DNA of 64,000 nucleotides from assembly GCF_001665605.1 (NCBI RefSeq), contig NZ_LZSV01000015.1:1-64000 (forward strand), given 5' to 3'. Below are positions 27,873 through 36,915 of this stretch, piece by piece. The stretch is from Mycobacterium sp. 852014-50255_SCH5639931 (GTDB lineage Bacteria; Actinomycetota; Actinomycetes; Mycobacteriales; Mycobacteriaceae). The notes under the pieces were generated by a model. That model had not been told where the DNA came from. It was given only the letters and a program-made list of their open reading frames with translations, and ran no database searches. A program made the translations under genes and the position numbers. The first letter of the stretch is position 1; each line of letters opens with the position of its first letter.

Positions 27873-30023
27873 CGCCTCCACCTGCGTGGGATCCAATGAG
27901 GGGCGCACGATTTGGCGCGCGGCCGCGATGTCGGCGGCCGTCACGTCGGTGGCATCGATGGACCGCCGCATCGCGGTCAGCGCCGCCTCCCGCAGCAGCG
28001 CCACGCAGTCGGCGGCGCTGTAGCCGTCGAGCCCGGCGGCCACCTCGTCGAGGTCGACGTCGTCGCTCAGCGGGACGGATTTTCCTGCGGTGTGCAGGAT
28101 TTCGCGGCGAGCGGCGGCGTCGGGCGGTTCGACGAACACCCGCCGCTCCAGCCGGCCCGGGCGCAGCAAGGCCGGGTCGATCAGGTCGGGCCGGTTGGTG
28201 GCGCCCAGCACGACGACGTCGCGCAGGGGATTGACGCCGTCGAGCTCGGTCAGCAGCGCGGCCACCACCCGATCGGTCACGCCCGAGTCGAAGCTCTGCC
28301 CGCGCCGAGGCGCCAGCGCGTCGATCTCGTCGAGGAACACCAGAGACGGGGCCGAGTCGCGGGCACGCCGAAACAGTTCGCGGACGGCCTTTTCCGAGCT
28401 GCCCACCCACTTGTCCATCAGCTCGGACCCCTTGACGGCGTGCACGGACAGCTGCCCGGTGCTGGCCAGCGCGCGCACGACGAAGGTCTTGCCGCATCCG
28501 GGCGGCCCGTAGAGCAGCACCCCGCGCGGCGGTTCGACACCCAACCGGGCGAAAGTGTCGGGATGCTGCAGCGGCCACAACACGGCCTCGGTCAGCGCCT
28601 GCCGGGCCTCGGCCATGTCGCCGACGTCGTTGAGCGTGACATTGCCGACGGTCACTTCCTCGCTGCCCGACCGGGACAGCGGCCGGATGACGGTCAGCGC
28701 GCCGACGAGATCGTCCTGGTTCAGCTCGGGTGGCCGGCCGTCGGTGCTGGCCCGCGACGCCGCGCGCAGCGCCGCCTCCCGCAGCAGCGCCGCCAGGTCG
28801 GCAACCACGAAACCCGGTGTACGCGCGGCGATCCCGTTGAGATCCAGGGCGCCGGCCGGCACCGATTTCAGCAGCGACTCCAGCAGCGCCTTGCGGGTGC
28901 CGGCGTCGGGAAGGGGCAGGCTCAGCTCCCGGTCGCACAGGTCCGGCGCGCGCAGCCGGGCATCGAGCTGGTCGGTCCTCGCCGAGGTGGCGATCAGCGC
29001 GACGCCCTCGGTCGCCACCGCGGTTCGCAGCTCGCCCAGGATCAGGGCGGCCACCGGCTCGGGGGTGGCCGGCAGCAGGGCGTCGACGTCGGTGATCAGC
29101 AGGACGCCACCGCCGTCACGGACGGCCTGCACCGCCGAACTCACGGTCTTGAGCCGGTCTTCGGCGTTCAGCGCGCCGACCTCCGGGCCGTCCAGTTTCA
29201 CCAGCCTGCGGCCGTCGCACACCGCGCGCACCAGCGTCACCTTGCCGACGCCGGCCGGACCCGACACCAGCACACCGAGGTTGGCGCCCGCGCCCAACGT
29301 CTTGAGCAGGTGCGGTTCGTCGAGGGCGAGCTTGAGCCACTCGGCGAGCTTGGCGGCCTGTGGCTGCGATCCCTTGAGCTCCTCGACGACGGTCTCCGGG
29401 CTGGCGACGTCGACGAAGTCCTGCGCCGGCGCGACCGTGGTCGGCACGCCGACACCCCAGGTGACCAGCGAGTTGGGCTGCACGCTGACCGGGCCCGTCG
29501 GGTCGACGCCGGTGACGGTCAGCAGCTCGGACGTCCAGCTGATTCCCACCGAGGCGGCCAGCGCGCGGGCGGCGGCCGACGTCGAGAACGGCGGGCCGAG
29601 GTCGCGGGGCAGCAGCGACACGGCGTCGCCGACGGTCAGCACCTTGCCGAGCAGCGCCTGCCGCAACGTGACCGGCGAGATCGACTGGCTGGCCAGCGAC
29701 GAGCCGGACAGCGTCACCGACCGGGCGCCGTAGACGGTGACCACGCCGACGATCACCGGGTTGCCCTCGCGCAGCCCGGTGTTGGACAACGTCACGTCGT
29801 CGAGCAGCACCGTGCCGACCGGCGTGTCCGGCCCGGCGAGGGCCGCCACCGCCGCGGTGGTCCGCGAGCCGGTCAGCGCCACCGCGTCCCACTCCCGAAT
29901 GCCAAGCGCGGCAACGGCGCTCGGATGCAATCGGACGACGCCGCGGCGCGAGTCCACGGCGGAGGTGTTCAACCGCGCGGTGAGCGTGAGCTGACGGGCC
30001 GCATCCTCACCCGGCCGGCTCAT
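27846..30023 (-). CDS. CDC48/p97-like double AAA ATPase, Rv0435c type
   Basis: A 725-residue protein with the CDC48 layout: an N-terminal double-psi-barrel-like domain (residues about 10-90), and two AAA modules. The second is intact, with GPPGCGKT (Lys512) and VFLDEIDAL (Glu566), plus GATNRPDLIDPALLRPGRLERRVFVEPP. The first is degenerate: its Walker A reads GPAGVGKV (Lys261 followed by Val not Thr) and its Walker B reads LLITDVDALL with Val313 where the catalytic Glu should be. D1 may therefore bind but not hydrolyse ATP. The start overlaps pssA (ATGA), so it is translated with phospholipid genes. Confidence 0.93.
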   Translation of the reverse strand: MSRPGEDAARQLTLTARLNTSAVDSRRGVVRLHPSAVAALGIREWDAVALTGSRTTAAVAALAGPDTPVGTVLLDDVTLSNTGLREGNPVIVGVVTVYGARSVTLSGSSLASQSISPVTLRQALLGKVLTVGDAVSLLPRDLGPPFSTSAAARALAASVGISWTSELLTVTGVDPTGPVSVQPNSLVTWGVGVPTTVAPAQDFVDVASPETVVEELKGSQPQAAKLAEWLKLALDEPHLLKTLGAGANLGVLVSGPAGVGKVTLVRAVCDGRRLVKLDGPEVGALNAEDRLKTVSSAVQAVRDGGGVLLITDVDALLPATPEPVAALILGELRTAVATEGVALIATSARTDQLDARLRAPDLCDRELSLPLPDAGTRKALLESLLKSVPAGALDLNGIAARTPGFVVADLAALLREAALRAASRASTDGRPPELNQDDLVGALTVIRPLSRSGSEEVTVGNVTLNDVGDMAEARQALTEAVLWPLQHPDTFARLGVEPPRGVLLYGPPGCGKTFVVRALASTGQLSVHAVKGSELMDKWVGSSEKAVRELFRRARDSAPSLVFLDEIDALAPRRGQSFDSGVTDRVVAALLTELDGVNPLRDVVVLGATNRPDLIDPALLRPGRLERRVFVEPPDAAARREILHTAGKSVPLSDDVDLDEVAAGLDGYSAADCVALLREAALTAMRRSIDATDVTAADIAAARQIVRPSLDPTQVEALRAFAKAP

Positions 30024-30883
30024 GGCAGGCGCCCGCCCGGTTTGCGCAGCCCCAGCCGCGCCATCGACCGGCGGTTCGGTTGCGCCCGGCGGATCGCGCG
30101 CCGCGCGGCGCGGCGCTGCTTGGGCTTGTCGGCCCACGCCTCGGGGTGCGCGGCCAGCCAGCGCTGGTTGCGGACCGCGAACGGCACGTGGCACAGGTAG
30201 GCGATGATGATGACCCAGATCAGGATGTAGGGCGCCAGCACCGCCGCGGCCGCGCAGATCGCCAGCAGGGCCAACAGCGGCGCGGCCCAGCTGGGCGGCA
30301 CCGCCGCGGCGTGCATCTTGCGCATCGGGATCTTGCTGATCATCAGCATCGACGTCCCCGCGATCCAGATGCACAGGAACGTCGTCGACGTCCACCAGCC
30401 CTCACCGAACTGCAATTTGAGTCCGATCAGGCCGATCATCGACACCGCGCCCGCCGGCGCGGGCATGCCGACGAAGAACTCGTGGGTGTAGGCGGGCTGA
30501 CTGCCGTCCGCCTGCAGCGCGTTGTACCGGGCCAGCCGCAACACGACGCACACCGCGTAGAGCAGGATCACCACCCAACCGGCCGGCGACTTCCCCAGCA
30601 GCGTCACGTAGAGCACGATCGCCGGCGTGACACCGAAGTTCACCGCGTCGGCCAGCGAATCGATCTCCTCGCCCATGCGGGACTGGGCATCCAGGATGCG
30701 GGCCACCCGGCCGTCCAGGCCGTCCAGAATGGCCGCCGCGGCGATCAACGCCATCGCGGCCTTCGGCTGGTGCTCGAGGGCGAACCGGATCGAGGTCAGG
30801 CCCGCGCAGATGGACAACACGGTCATCGCGCTCGGCAGGATCTGCAGGTTGACCGACGGCCTGCCGCGCGGCTTGCTGATCAT
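30020..30883 (-). CDS. pssA: CDP-diacylglycerol-serine O-phosphatidyltransferase PssA
   Basis: PssA makes phosphatidylserine from CDP-diacylglycerol and serine at the inner membrane. The 287-residue protein has the CDP-alcohol phosphotransferase signature [26 protein letters not shown] (DGx2ARx8Gx3Dx3D) and about six to seven hydrophobic segments, followed by a strongly basic C-terminal tail ([20 protein letters not shown]). It overlaps psd upstream and the AAA ATPase downstream by 4 nt each, forming a psd-pssA-ATPase unit. Confidence 0.96.
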   Translation of the reverse strand: MISKPRGRPSVNLQILPSAMTVLSICAGLTSIRFALEHQPKAAMALIAAAAILDGLDGRVARILDAQSRMGEEIDSLADAVNFGVTPAIVLYVTLLGKSPAGWVVILLYAVCVVLRLARYNALQADGSQPAYTHEFFVGMPAPAGAVSMIGLIGLKLQFGEGWWTSTTFLCIWIAGTSMLMISKIPMRKMHAAAVPPSWAAPLLALLAICAAAAVLAPYILIWVIIIAYLCHVPFAVRNQRWLAAHPEAWADKPKQRRAARRAIRRAQPNRRSMARLGLRKPGGRLP

Positions 30884-31602
30884 GACAGCTCGGCCAGCAC
30901 GGTTTCGCCGGCGATCGCGCGCTGCCCGACTTGGACCAGCGGCTCGGCGCCCGGCGGCAGATAGGTGTCGAGCCGGGAGCCGAACCGGATCAGCCCGTAG
31001 GTGTCACCGATCGTCAGCTTGTCGCCGACGCGCGCGTCGCAGATGATGCGCCGCGCCAACAGCCCGGCGACCTGCACCGCCACCACCTCCGCGCCGGTGG
31101 CCGTCCGGATCCGCAGACTGGTGCGCTCGTTCTCGGTGCTGGCCGCGGCCAGGTCGGCCGACCCGAACCGGCCGGGCCGGTGCTGCATGGCGATCACCTC
31201 GCCGCTCACCGGTGCGCGCTGCACGTGGGCGTCCAGCAGCGACAGGAAGATGCTGACCCGCGGGAGCGGCGCGTCGCCCATGCCGAGTTCGGTGGGCGGG
31301 GCGGCGGAATCGATCACGCACACCACCCCGTCGGCGGGCGCGACGATCGCGCCCGGCCGGGTCGGCGGCACCCGCGGCGGATGGCGGAAGAACCCCGCGC
31401 AGGCGCCCGCCGCCAGGAGGCCGGCCCGCCGGATCCACCGGTGCCTGCGGCCGGCCAGCGCCACCGCCAGGCCGCCGGCGATGAACGGGCGGCCGGCCGG
31501 GTGTACCGGCGGAATGGTCGAGCGCACCAACTCCAACGCGTGCTGCGGGCTGAACGTTGGATCCTCGGCGGTGGGGCCGATAGGGCGGGGGCGTCGTGCC
31601 AC
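30880..31602 (-). CDS. psd: Phosphatidylserine decarboxylase Psd
   Basis: Psd converts phosphatidylserine to phosphatidylethanolamine. The 240-residue proenzyme has [20 protein letters not shown] with the conserved His, and the self-cleavage site in [12 protein letters not shown], where the Ser becomes the pyruvoyl group. A hydrophobic N-terminal segment ([13 protein letters not shown]) suggests membrane anchoring. It heads the phospholipid unit; its stop overlaps pssA by 4 nt. The promoter lies in the 65-bp gap to the divergent MFS gene. Confidence 0.96.
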   Translation of the reverse strand: MARRPRPIGPTAEDPTFSPQHALELVRSTIPPVHPAGRPFIAGGLAVALAGRRHRWIRRAGLLAAGACAGFFRHPPRVPPTRPGAIVAPADGVVCVIDSAAPPTELGMGDAPLPRVSIFLSLLDAHVQRAPVSGEVIAMQHRPGRFGSADLAAASTENERTSLRIRTATGAEVVAVQVAGLLARRIICDARVGDKLTIGDTYGLIRFGSRLDTYLPPGAEPLVQVGQRAIAGETVLAELS

Positions 31603-31667
31603 GCGGCCATCTTACGAAAGGCGCGGCCGGTTGGTTCGGGCCCGCAGGGGGAAAGCCCACCTTCGAT

Positions 31668-32864
31668 ATGCATCCGAATGACGATTGGGCGCCGCGGCTG
31701 CGCCCGGCGAAGATCGCCGTCACCGCCGTATTCATCGCCCACGCCGTGGGGTTCTCCTCGTGGGCCGCCCACATCCCCGCCGTCAAGGCCGACCTCGGCC
31801 TGTCCGACGCGGCGCTGGGAACGGCGCTGTTCGGTGCGCCCCTGGGGTCGGTCGTGGCCACGCTGGGCAGCCACTGGGCGCTGCCGCGCTGGGGAAGCCA
31901 CCGGCTGATCCCGGTGACGGCCGCCGGCTACGCCCTCGCGGGCACGACGGTGGGGCTGGCCCGCTCCGGGCCCTGGCTGTTTGCGGCGCTGGCGTTGTGG
32001 GGGATGTTCCAGGGCGGGCTGGACGTCGCGATGAACACCCAAGCCGGCACTGTCGAGCGCCTGGCGCGGGCGCCGATCATGGCCCGCTTCCACGGCATGT
32101 GGAGCCTCGGCGCGTTACTGGGCGCCCTGATCGGCGCGGCATGCATCGGCGCGGGGATCGGTCTGACGCCCCAGCTGGCGGCGGTCGGGCTCGTGGTCCT
32201 GGTCGTCGTCGGGGCGCTGACCCGGCGGCTGATTCCGGACCGGGCGGGCGGGGCCGCGGAATCGCCCGCCAAAGGGGCCTGGCTGACGCGGACGGTGGCG
32301 ATCCTCGCGGCGGTGGCCTTCGTGTCGTTCCTGTGCGAGGGCGCCGCCACCGACTGGTCGGCCAACTACCTGCGCAACGTCGTCGGCGCGGGTCCCGGAG
32401 TCGCCGCGTTGAGCTACGCGGCGTACACGCTGACGATGGTCGTCACCCGGCTGGGCGCGATACGCCTGCACGCGCGGGTGTCGGCCCGCCGGCTGCTGCC
32501 CGCCCTCGCGCTGTTCGCCGCGGCGGGCATGGGTGTGACGCTGGCAACCGCCAATCCCGTTGTCAGCGTTGTTGGATTCGCGTGTCTGGGGGTCGGCGTG
32601 GCGCTGCTGGTGCCCACCGCATTCAGCGCGGCCTACGGCGCGGGCGGTGCGGGCTCGGCGATCGCCATCGTCGCGGCGACGGGCTGGCTGGGCTACCTGC
32701 TGGGGCCGCCGCTGATCGGCCACCTGGCCGACCGGGTCGGATTGGCCGCGGCCCTGGTGACGATCCCGGTGCTGATGACCGTCGTCGCCGTCGCCATTCG
32801 CTGCGCCACCGCCTTTGACCGGGCCGACGAATTCCACCGGCAGGTGGCCACCCCCGCGGCCTAG
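31668..32864 (+). CDS. MFS transporter
   Basis: A 398-residue membrane protein with about twelve hydrophobic helices, starting MHPNDDWAPRLRPAKIAV. It has GFSSWAAHIPAVKADLGLSDAALGTALFGAPLGSV and the WGMFQGGLDVAMNTQAGTVERL motif, which places it in the YbjJ/fucose-permease-like group of the major facilitator superfamily. The cargo is unknown. A GTG 24 codons upstream is possible but would overlap the psd promoter region. It converges on moeA with 2 bp between stops. Confidence 0.9.
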   Translation: MHPNDDWAPRLRPAKIAVTAVFIAHAVGFSSWAAHIPAVKADLGLSDAALGTALFGAPLGSVVATLGSHWALPRWGSHRLIPVTAAGYALAGTTVGLARSGPWLFAALALWGMFQGGLDVAMNTQAGTVERLARAPIMARFHGMWSLGALLGALIGAACIGAGIGLTPQLAAVGLVVLVVVGALTRRLIPDRAGGAAESPAKGAWLTRTVAILAAVAFVSFLCEGAATDWSANYLRNVVGAGPGVAALSYAAYTLTMVVTRLGAIRLHARVSARRLLPALALFAAAGMGVTLATANPVVSVVGFACLGVGVALLVPTAFSAAYGAGGAGSAIAIVAATGWLGYLLGPPLIGHLADRVGLAAALVTIPVLMTVVAVAIRCATAFDRADEFHRQVATPAA

Positions 32865-32866
32865 GG

Positions 32867-34072
32867 CTAGGCGAGATCCCACACCTGCAGCTCGGTCCCC
32901 TCGGACACCTCGACGACGTCCTCGGGGATGTCCAGCAGCGCGTTCGCCGACGCCAGCCACCGCAGGTGGTGCGAGGCGGGCGGGCCGTAACTGGTGACGG
33001 TGCCGGCGGCGCGGTCCAGCACCGCGCGGCGGAACTGCCGCTTGCCGCGCGGCGAGGTCAACGACTCGGTGAGCACCGCGGCCCGGTGCGGGCGTTCCGG
33101 GTCGGGCATGCCCATGGCTTTGCGCAGCGCGGGCCGGATGAACACCTCGAAGGACACCAGGGCGCTGACCGGGTTGCCGGGCAGGGTGACGATCGTCGCG
33201 CCGGCCACCCGGCCGATGCCCTGCGGCATCCCGGGCTGCATCGCCACCTTGACGAACTCCACACCCTGGTCGCCCTCGCGGCCGAACGCGTCCTTGACCA
33301 CCTCGTAGGCGCCGGCGCTGACCCCGCCGCTGGTGATGATCAGGTCTGCCTCGCCGGCATGCTTGTGGATGAGCGAACTGAACTGTGCGACATCGTCTTC
33401 GGCGGTCGCCGCCTCGATCACGTCGGCGCCCGCGTCGCGGACGGCGCCGGCCAGCATGATCGAGTTGGACTCGTAGATCTGCCCCGGCCGCAGCGGGTTG
33501 CCCGGCGCCACCAGCTCCGACCCGGTCGATATCACCAGCACGCGTTGGCGCGGGAGCACGGGCAGCTCGGCCATTCCCAGCGCCGCGGCCAGGCCGAGCA
33601 CGGCAGGCGTCACCACCTGGCCGCGCCGCAGGACGGTGGTGCCAGGGGCGACGTCCTCGCCCGCACGCCGGATGTGCTTGCCGGCCTCGCGCGGCGCGCG
33701 GATCGACACGACATCCACGCCGCCGTCGGTGTCTTCGACGGGCACGACGGCCGTCGCCCCGGCCGGCAGCGGCGCGCCGGTCATGATGCGGTGCGCGGTG
33801 TTCGGTTGCAACGTCAACTCGTCGGTGCGCCCGGCCGGAATGTCCTCGGCGACCTCGAGCACCACCGGGTTCTCGGGCGTGGCGCCGGAGGTATCCTCGG
33901 CGCGCACCGCGTATCCGTCCATCGCGGAGTTGTCGAAGACCGGTAGCGCCAGCCGCGCGACCACGTCGTCGGCCAGGACCAGGCCCTGCGCCTCGGCCAG
34001 CGCGGCGGTGGCCGCCGGCCGGGGACGGATCAATTCGGCTACGACGCGCTGATGTTCTTCGACCGACCGCAC
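32867..34072 (-). CDS. moeA2: Molybdopterin molybdenumtransferase MoeA (moeA2)
   Basis: MoeA inserts molybdenum into molybdopterin-AMP. The 401-residue protein, from the GTG giving VRSVEEHQRVV, has LPVFDNSAMDGYAVRA, TGAPLP, VLVISTGSELV, TSGGVSAGAYE, and LPGNPVSALVSFEVF, all family landmarks. The frame stays open 59 codons upstream without a stop into a stretch that reads like the C-terminus of an SDR, so the exact start is ambiguous; family length supports the GTG at 34072. Confidence 0.95.
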   Translation of the reverse strand: MRSVEEHQRVVAELIRPRPAATAALAEAQGLVLADDVVARLALPVFDNSAMDGYAVRAEDTSGATPENPVVLEVAEDIPAGRTDELTLQPNTAHRIMTGAPLPAGATAVVPVEDTDGGVDVVSIRAPREAGKHIRRAGEDVAPGTTVLRRGQVVTPAVLGLAAALGMAELPVLPRQRVLVISTGSELVAPGNPLRPGQIYESNSIMLAGAVRDAGADVIEAATAEDDVAQFSSLIHKHAGEADLIITSGGVSAGAYEVVKDAFGREGDQGVEFVKVAMQPGMPQGIGRVAGATIVTLPGNPVSALVSFEVFIRPALRKAMGMPDPERPHRAAVLTESLTSPRGKRQFRRAVLDRAAGTVTSYGPPASHHLRWLASANALLDIPEDVVEVSEGTELQVWDLA

Positions 34073-34203
34073 CCGGCCATTATCGGCCCGTCGGATTGCG
34101 AAGCTGACCCCGGTGAGTTGTTCGGACACGGGCCAGAGCCGGCGTTGCAGCTCCTCGTCGTGGGACTGCGCGCCAAAAGTACCCATCTCGTTGGGGGTGG
34201 CGG
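34073..34203 (-). pseudogene. 3' remnant of an SDR gene
   Basis: The frame upstream of moeA reads PNEMGTFGAQSHDEELQRR, then LWPVSEQLTGVSFAIRR. The intact SDR at 37684-38598 ends PKLVGSSEKSHDVDVQRR, then LWAVSEELTGVTYPVG. About 16 of 25 residues match and the DNA match covers roughly 100 bp. In M. tuberculosis an SDR (Rv0439c) directly precedes moeA2. This is therefore most likely the tail of that SDR left when the VOC/BVMO block inserted. No stop separates it from moeA. Confidence 0.75.
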
Positions 34204-34226
34204 CGCTTCGACGTACAGTCGAGAAC

Positions 34227-34706
34227 GTGATTACCGGAATGGCCCACACGGGGGTGTGTGTTCCGGATTGCGAGGCGGCCGTGGCGTTTTACCGAGACGT
34301 ATTGGGCCTGCGTGTGCTCTCGCCGCCCTATGTGATGACCGGTAACGCCATTCGCGACGACATGGGCGAGCTGGTGGGAGACCCCAGCATGAAGGCGGCC
34401 ATCGTGGGGTTGCCGGGCGACGGCGATCGCGTGCTCGAGGTCATCGAATACCTCGGCGCGCAACCGGACGGGCACGCCGGCGGCAGGGCGCTGACCGACC
34501 ACGGGCTGTCCCACGTCGGGCTCATCTGTGAGGACATCGACGCCACCCGGGCGGAGCTCGAGGGCAAGGGCGTGCGCTTTCTGGTCGCGGGAATCGCGGA
34601 GGTCGCGCGGGTTCGCACCACGTGGTTCGTCGACCCCTGGGGCGTGGTGTTCATCCTGGTGGAGAAGAGCCGCCCGCAGCGACCGTACTTCTCGCAATGG
34701 GCGTGA
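34227..34706 (+). CDS. Glyoxalase/VOC-superfamily protein
   Basis: A 159-residue vicinal-oxygen-chelate protein. GTG is chosen to give VITGMAHTGVCVPDCEAAVAFYRDVLGLRVLSPPY, the usual family N-terminus. It has two beta-alpha-beta-beta-beta halves, with likely metal ligands in AHTG, VLEVIEYL, LSHVGL and the final FILVEKS. It could be a dioxygenase, isomerase or methylmalonyl-CoA-epimerase-like enzyme. It overlaps the monooxygenase start by 10 bp, so the two form an operon. Its 5' end lies about 25 bp from the SDR remnant, marking an insertion edge. Confidence 0.88.
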   Translation: MITGMAHTGVCVPDCEAAVAFYRDVLGLRVLSPPYVMTGNAIRDDMGELVGDPSMKAAIVGLPGDGDRVLEVIEYLGAQPDGHAGGRALTDHGLSHVGLICEDIDATRAELEGKGVRFLVAGIAEVARVRTTWFVDPWGVVFILVEKSRPQRPYFSQWA

Positions 34707-36139
34707 AGCCGACCGTCGGGATCATCGGCGCGGGCGCCGGCGGCATCGCCATGGGCATCCAGCTGGCCGAGGGCGGCTACGAGTTCGCCATCTTCGACCG
34801 CGCCGACGGATTCGGCGGGACCTGGCGCCACAACACCTTTCCGGGCGCGGCGTGCGACGTCCCGTCGCACCTGTACTCGTATTCCTTCGCGCCCAACCCG
34901 CGGTGGAGCAAGACGTACGCCAACCAGCCCGAGATCCTGGCGTACCTGGAAAAGGTGGCCGCCGGGCACGGGTTGGGCGCGCGCCTGCGGGCCAACACCG
35001 CGATTGTCGCCGTGCGCTGGTCGGACACCCGGCGCCGCTGGACGCTTACCGACGGCGACGGGCGCGAGCACGAATTCGACATGGTGGTCAGCGCCGTCGG
35101 GATGCTCGACGTGCCCCACGTCCCGGAGATTCCCGGCGCGCGGCGGTTCCGGGGGCGCCAATTCCATTCGGCCCGTTGGGATCACAGCAAGTCGACGGCC
35201 GGGGAGCGGGTGGCGTCCATCGGCACGGGCGCCAGCGCGATCCAGTACGTGCCCGCGATAGCGCGAAAGACCGCGCACCTGACCGTGTTTCAGCGGACCC
35301 CGATCTGGATCGCGCCCCGATTCGACTTCCCGTTCACCCCCGAGCAGCATGAGCTGTTCGAGCGCGACCCCGCGATGGCGCGCAAGCTCAGGGACGAGGC
35401 CTTCGACGCCTACGAGTCGGCCAGCTTCGACGTCGAACATGCCCAGACGCGGGAGGCGACCGAGCTGGCCCGCAGTTACCTCATGCGCAAGGTCGCCGAC
35501 CCCGAGCTGCGGGCCAAGCTGATGCCGGACTATCCCGCCGGCTGCAAGCGGCCGCTGATGTCACGCGAGTGGTACCCCACCTTCGCGTTGCCCCACGTCT
35601 CCCTGGAGACCACCGCCATCGCCGAGCTGACCGAGCGGGGGGTACGCACCGCGGACGGCGTCGAGCACCGCGTGGACACCATCATCTACGGCACCGGATT
35701 CAAGGCCGCCGATTATCTGGCGAGTATCGACGTGTACGGCACCGGCGGTCGACGCCTGGCCGACGACTGGAGCGGCGGCGCCGAGGCGTACCTGGGCACG
35801 CTGGTGGCCGGGTACCCCAACTTCTTCACGCTGTATGGCCCCAACACGAACGGCGTCAACTCGATCATCTACATCCACGAGGCGCAGACGACCTTCGTCC
35901 GCCGCATCCTCGACGCGATGAACGGCAGCGGCGCGCGCACGGTGGAGGTGACACTCGCGGCGCAGCGCCGGTATAACGACGAGATCCAGGCCGCGATGGC
36001 GGGCAAGGTCTGGCTGGCGTGCAGCAACTACTTCCGCCATCCCAGCGGGAAGGTGGTCACGCAATTGCCTTACAGCGGGCGGATTTTCTTCGAGCGCACC
36101 CGCGAGTTGGTCGACGCCGACTACCGCTTCGGTCGGTGA
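34697..36139 (+). CDS. Baeyer-Villiger-type flavin monooxygenase
   Basis: A 480-residue class-B flavoprotein. It has an FAD Rossmann motif GAGAGG at 11-16, FGGTWRHNTFPGAACDVPSHLYSYSFAPNP, the FRGRQFHSARW segment (the FxGxxxHxxxW BVMO fingerprint), a second NADPH motif GTGASAIQ, and the late YGTGFK. These enzymes insert oxygen next to a ketone, or oxidise S or N, using NADPH. Substrate unknown; the VOC partner and neighbouring cupin and SDR suggest ring or terpenoid breakdown. The TGA stop is followed in the same frame by 79 further coding-like codons (see 36140-36379). Confidence 0.93.
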   Translation: MGVKPTVGIIGAGAGGIAMGIQLAEGGYEFAIFDRADGFGGTWRHNTFPGAACDVPSHLYSYSFAPNPRWSKTYANQPEILAYLEKVAAGHGLGARLRANTAIVAVRWSDTRRRWTLTDGDGREHEFDMVVSAVGMLDVPHVPEIPGARRFRGRQFHSARWDHSKSTAGERVASIGTGASAIQYVPAIARKTAHLTVFQRTPIWIAPRFDFPFTPEQHELFERDPAMARKLRDEAFDAYESASFDVEHAQTREATELARSYLMRKVADPELRAKLMPDYPAGCKRPLMSREWYPTFALPHVSLETTAIAELTERGVRTADGVEHRVDTIIYGTGFKAADYLASIDVYGTGGRRLADDWSGGAEAYLGTLVAGYPNFFTLYGPNTNGVNSIIYIHEAQTTFVRRILDAMNGSGARTVEVTLAAQRRYNDEIQAAMAGKVWLACSNYFRHPSGKVVTQLPYSGRIFFERTRELVDADYRFGR

Positions 36140-36379
36140 CCGGTCGGCGGCCTGAGCCGCCGCCCGCGGACCCTGGCGGACGCCGTCGGCAGGCGCCTCA
36201 AGCCCGGGCGCCTCGGCCGTTTGACCCGCTCCGCGGTCCTGATCGGGGCGCTGAACGCCGTCTCGACCTTCATCCGCAACCACGCCGCAGCCCGCTTCGA
36301 CCTCACCTGCACGGCCAAACCCTACGTCGCGCACATGGCGCGCATCGCCACCGAGCGCCGAAAGTTCGCTCACCATTAA
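36140..36379 (+). other. In-frame coding-like tail after the monooxygenase stop
   Basis: Directly after the monooxygenase TGA the same frame stays open for 79 codons to a TAA at 36377. Almost every codon ends in G or C, as in the real genes here. The read-out includes LADAVGRRLKPGRLGRLTRS and NAVSTFIRNHAAARFDLTCT, then AHMARIATERRKFAHH. There is no ATG or GTG until late; a TTG at 36221 could start a 52-residue protein. It may be a small gene, or a lost C-terminal extension or fused domain of the monooxygenase cut off by a nonsense change. I do not recognise the sequence. Confidence 0.5.
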
Positions 36380-36389
36380 CCCGGCGGGT

Positions 36390-36884
36390 CTACTGCACCC
36401 AGTAATTGTCGTGGCGGACGAACCACTCCCTGCGCTCGTCGTCGGTCATGTCGGCGAGCGCCCCGAAGCCCTCGAAGTAGGCCTCCCGCGGCGCGCCCGG
36501 CGCGAAGAGCATCAGGATCGACGCCGGCTCGTCGGCCCCGTTGCGGAAGCCGTGGACGCCGCCGGGCGGGACATAGAGGAAGTCGCCTTGCCGGCCGTCG
36601 GCCCACTGGGTGCCGTCGTAGAGCTTCATCGTCCCGGACAGCACGAAGAAGGCCTCGGACATCGCCCGGTGAAAGTGCGGGCCGGGCCCACCGCCCCCGG
36701 CTGGGAGGTCGACCCGGTACAGCCCGTAGTCGCCGCCGGTGGCCTGTTGGTTGGCCAGGTAGTGGTACTGCACGCCGCCGGCTTCGTAATCGGCCGGCGA
36801 GTCGGCCCGCTTGAGCCAGGCGCTGATCTCCGGCTCGTCCCTGGTGTATCGGGGCGGGGGATAGGGCGGCACGACGAGGGACAT
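36390..36884 (-). CDS. Cupin-domain protein
   Basis: A 164-residue single-domain cupin. Motif 1 is PGPHFHRAMSEAFFVLSGTMKLY and motif 2 is GDFLYVPPGGVHGFRNG, giving the usual HxH, Glu and His metal ligands. It could be a dioxygenase, isomerase or a metal/sugar-binding protein. It diverges from the M24 gene with about 31 bp between starts, and converges on the monooxygenase tail with 10 bp between stops. Confidence 0.9.
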   Translation of the reverse strand: MSLVVPPYPPPRYTRDEPEISAWLKRADSPADYEAGGVQYHYLANQQATGGDYGLYRVDLPAGGGGPGPHFHRAMSEAFFVLSGTMKLYDGTQWADGRQGDFLYVPPGGVHGFRNGADEPASILMLFAPGAPREAYFEGFGALADMTDDERREWFVRHDNYWVQ

Positions 36885-36915
36885 GCCTCCAGTTTGCGGC
36901 TATAACATCGCGGGC

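Noticed and set aside
31596..31667. Start of the MFS gene at the upstream GTG at 31596.
   Set aside because: The added 24 residues ([19 protein letters not shown]) are unlike MFS N-termini and overlap the psd start region; ATG at 31668 fits better.
36137..36139. Reading the BVMO TGA as selenocysteine.
   Set aside because: No SECIS-like hairpin follows, and mycobacteria are not known to use it; a nonsense change or separate small gene is simpler.
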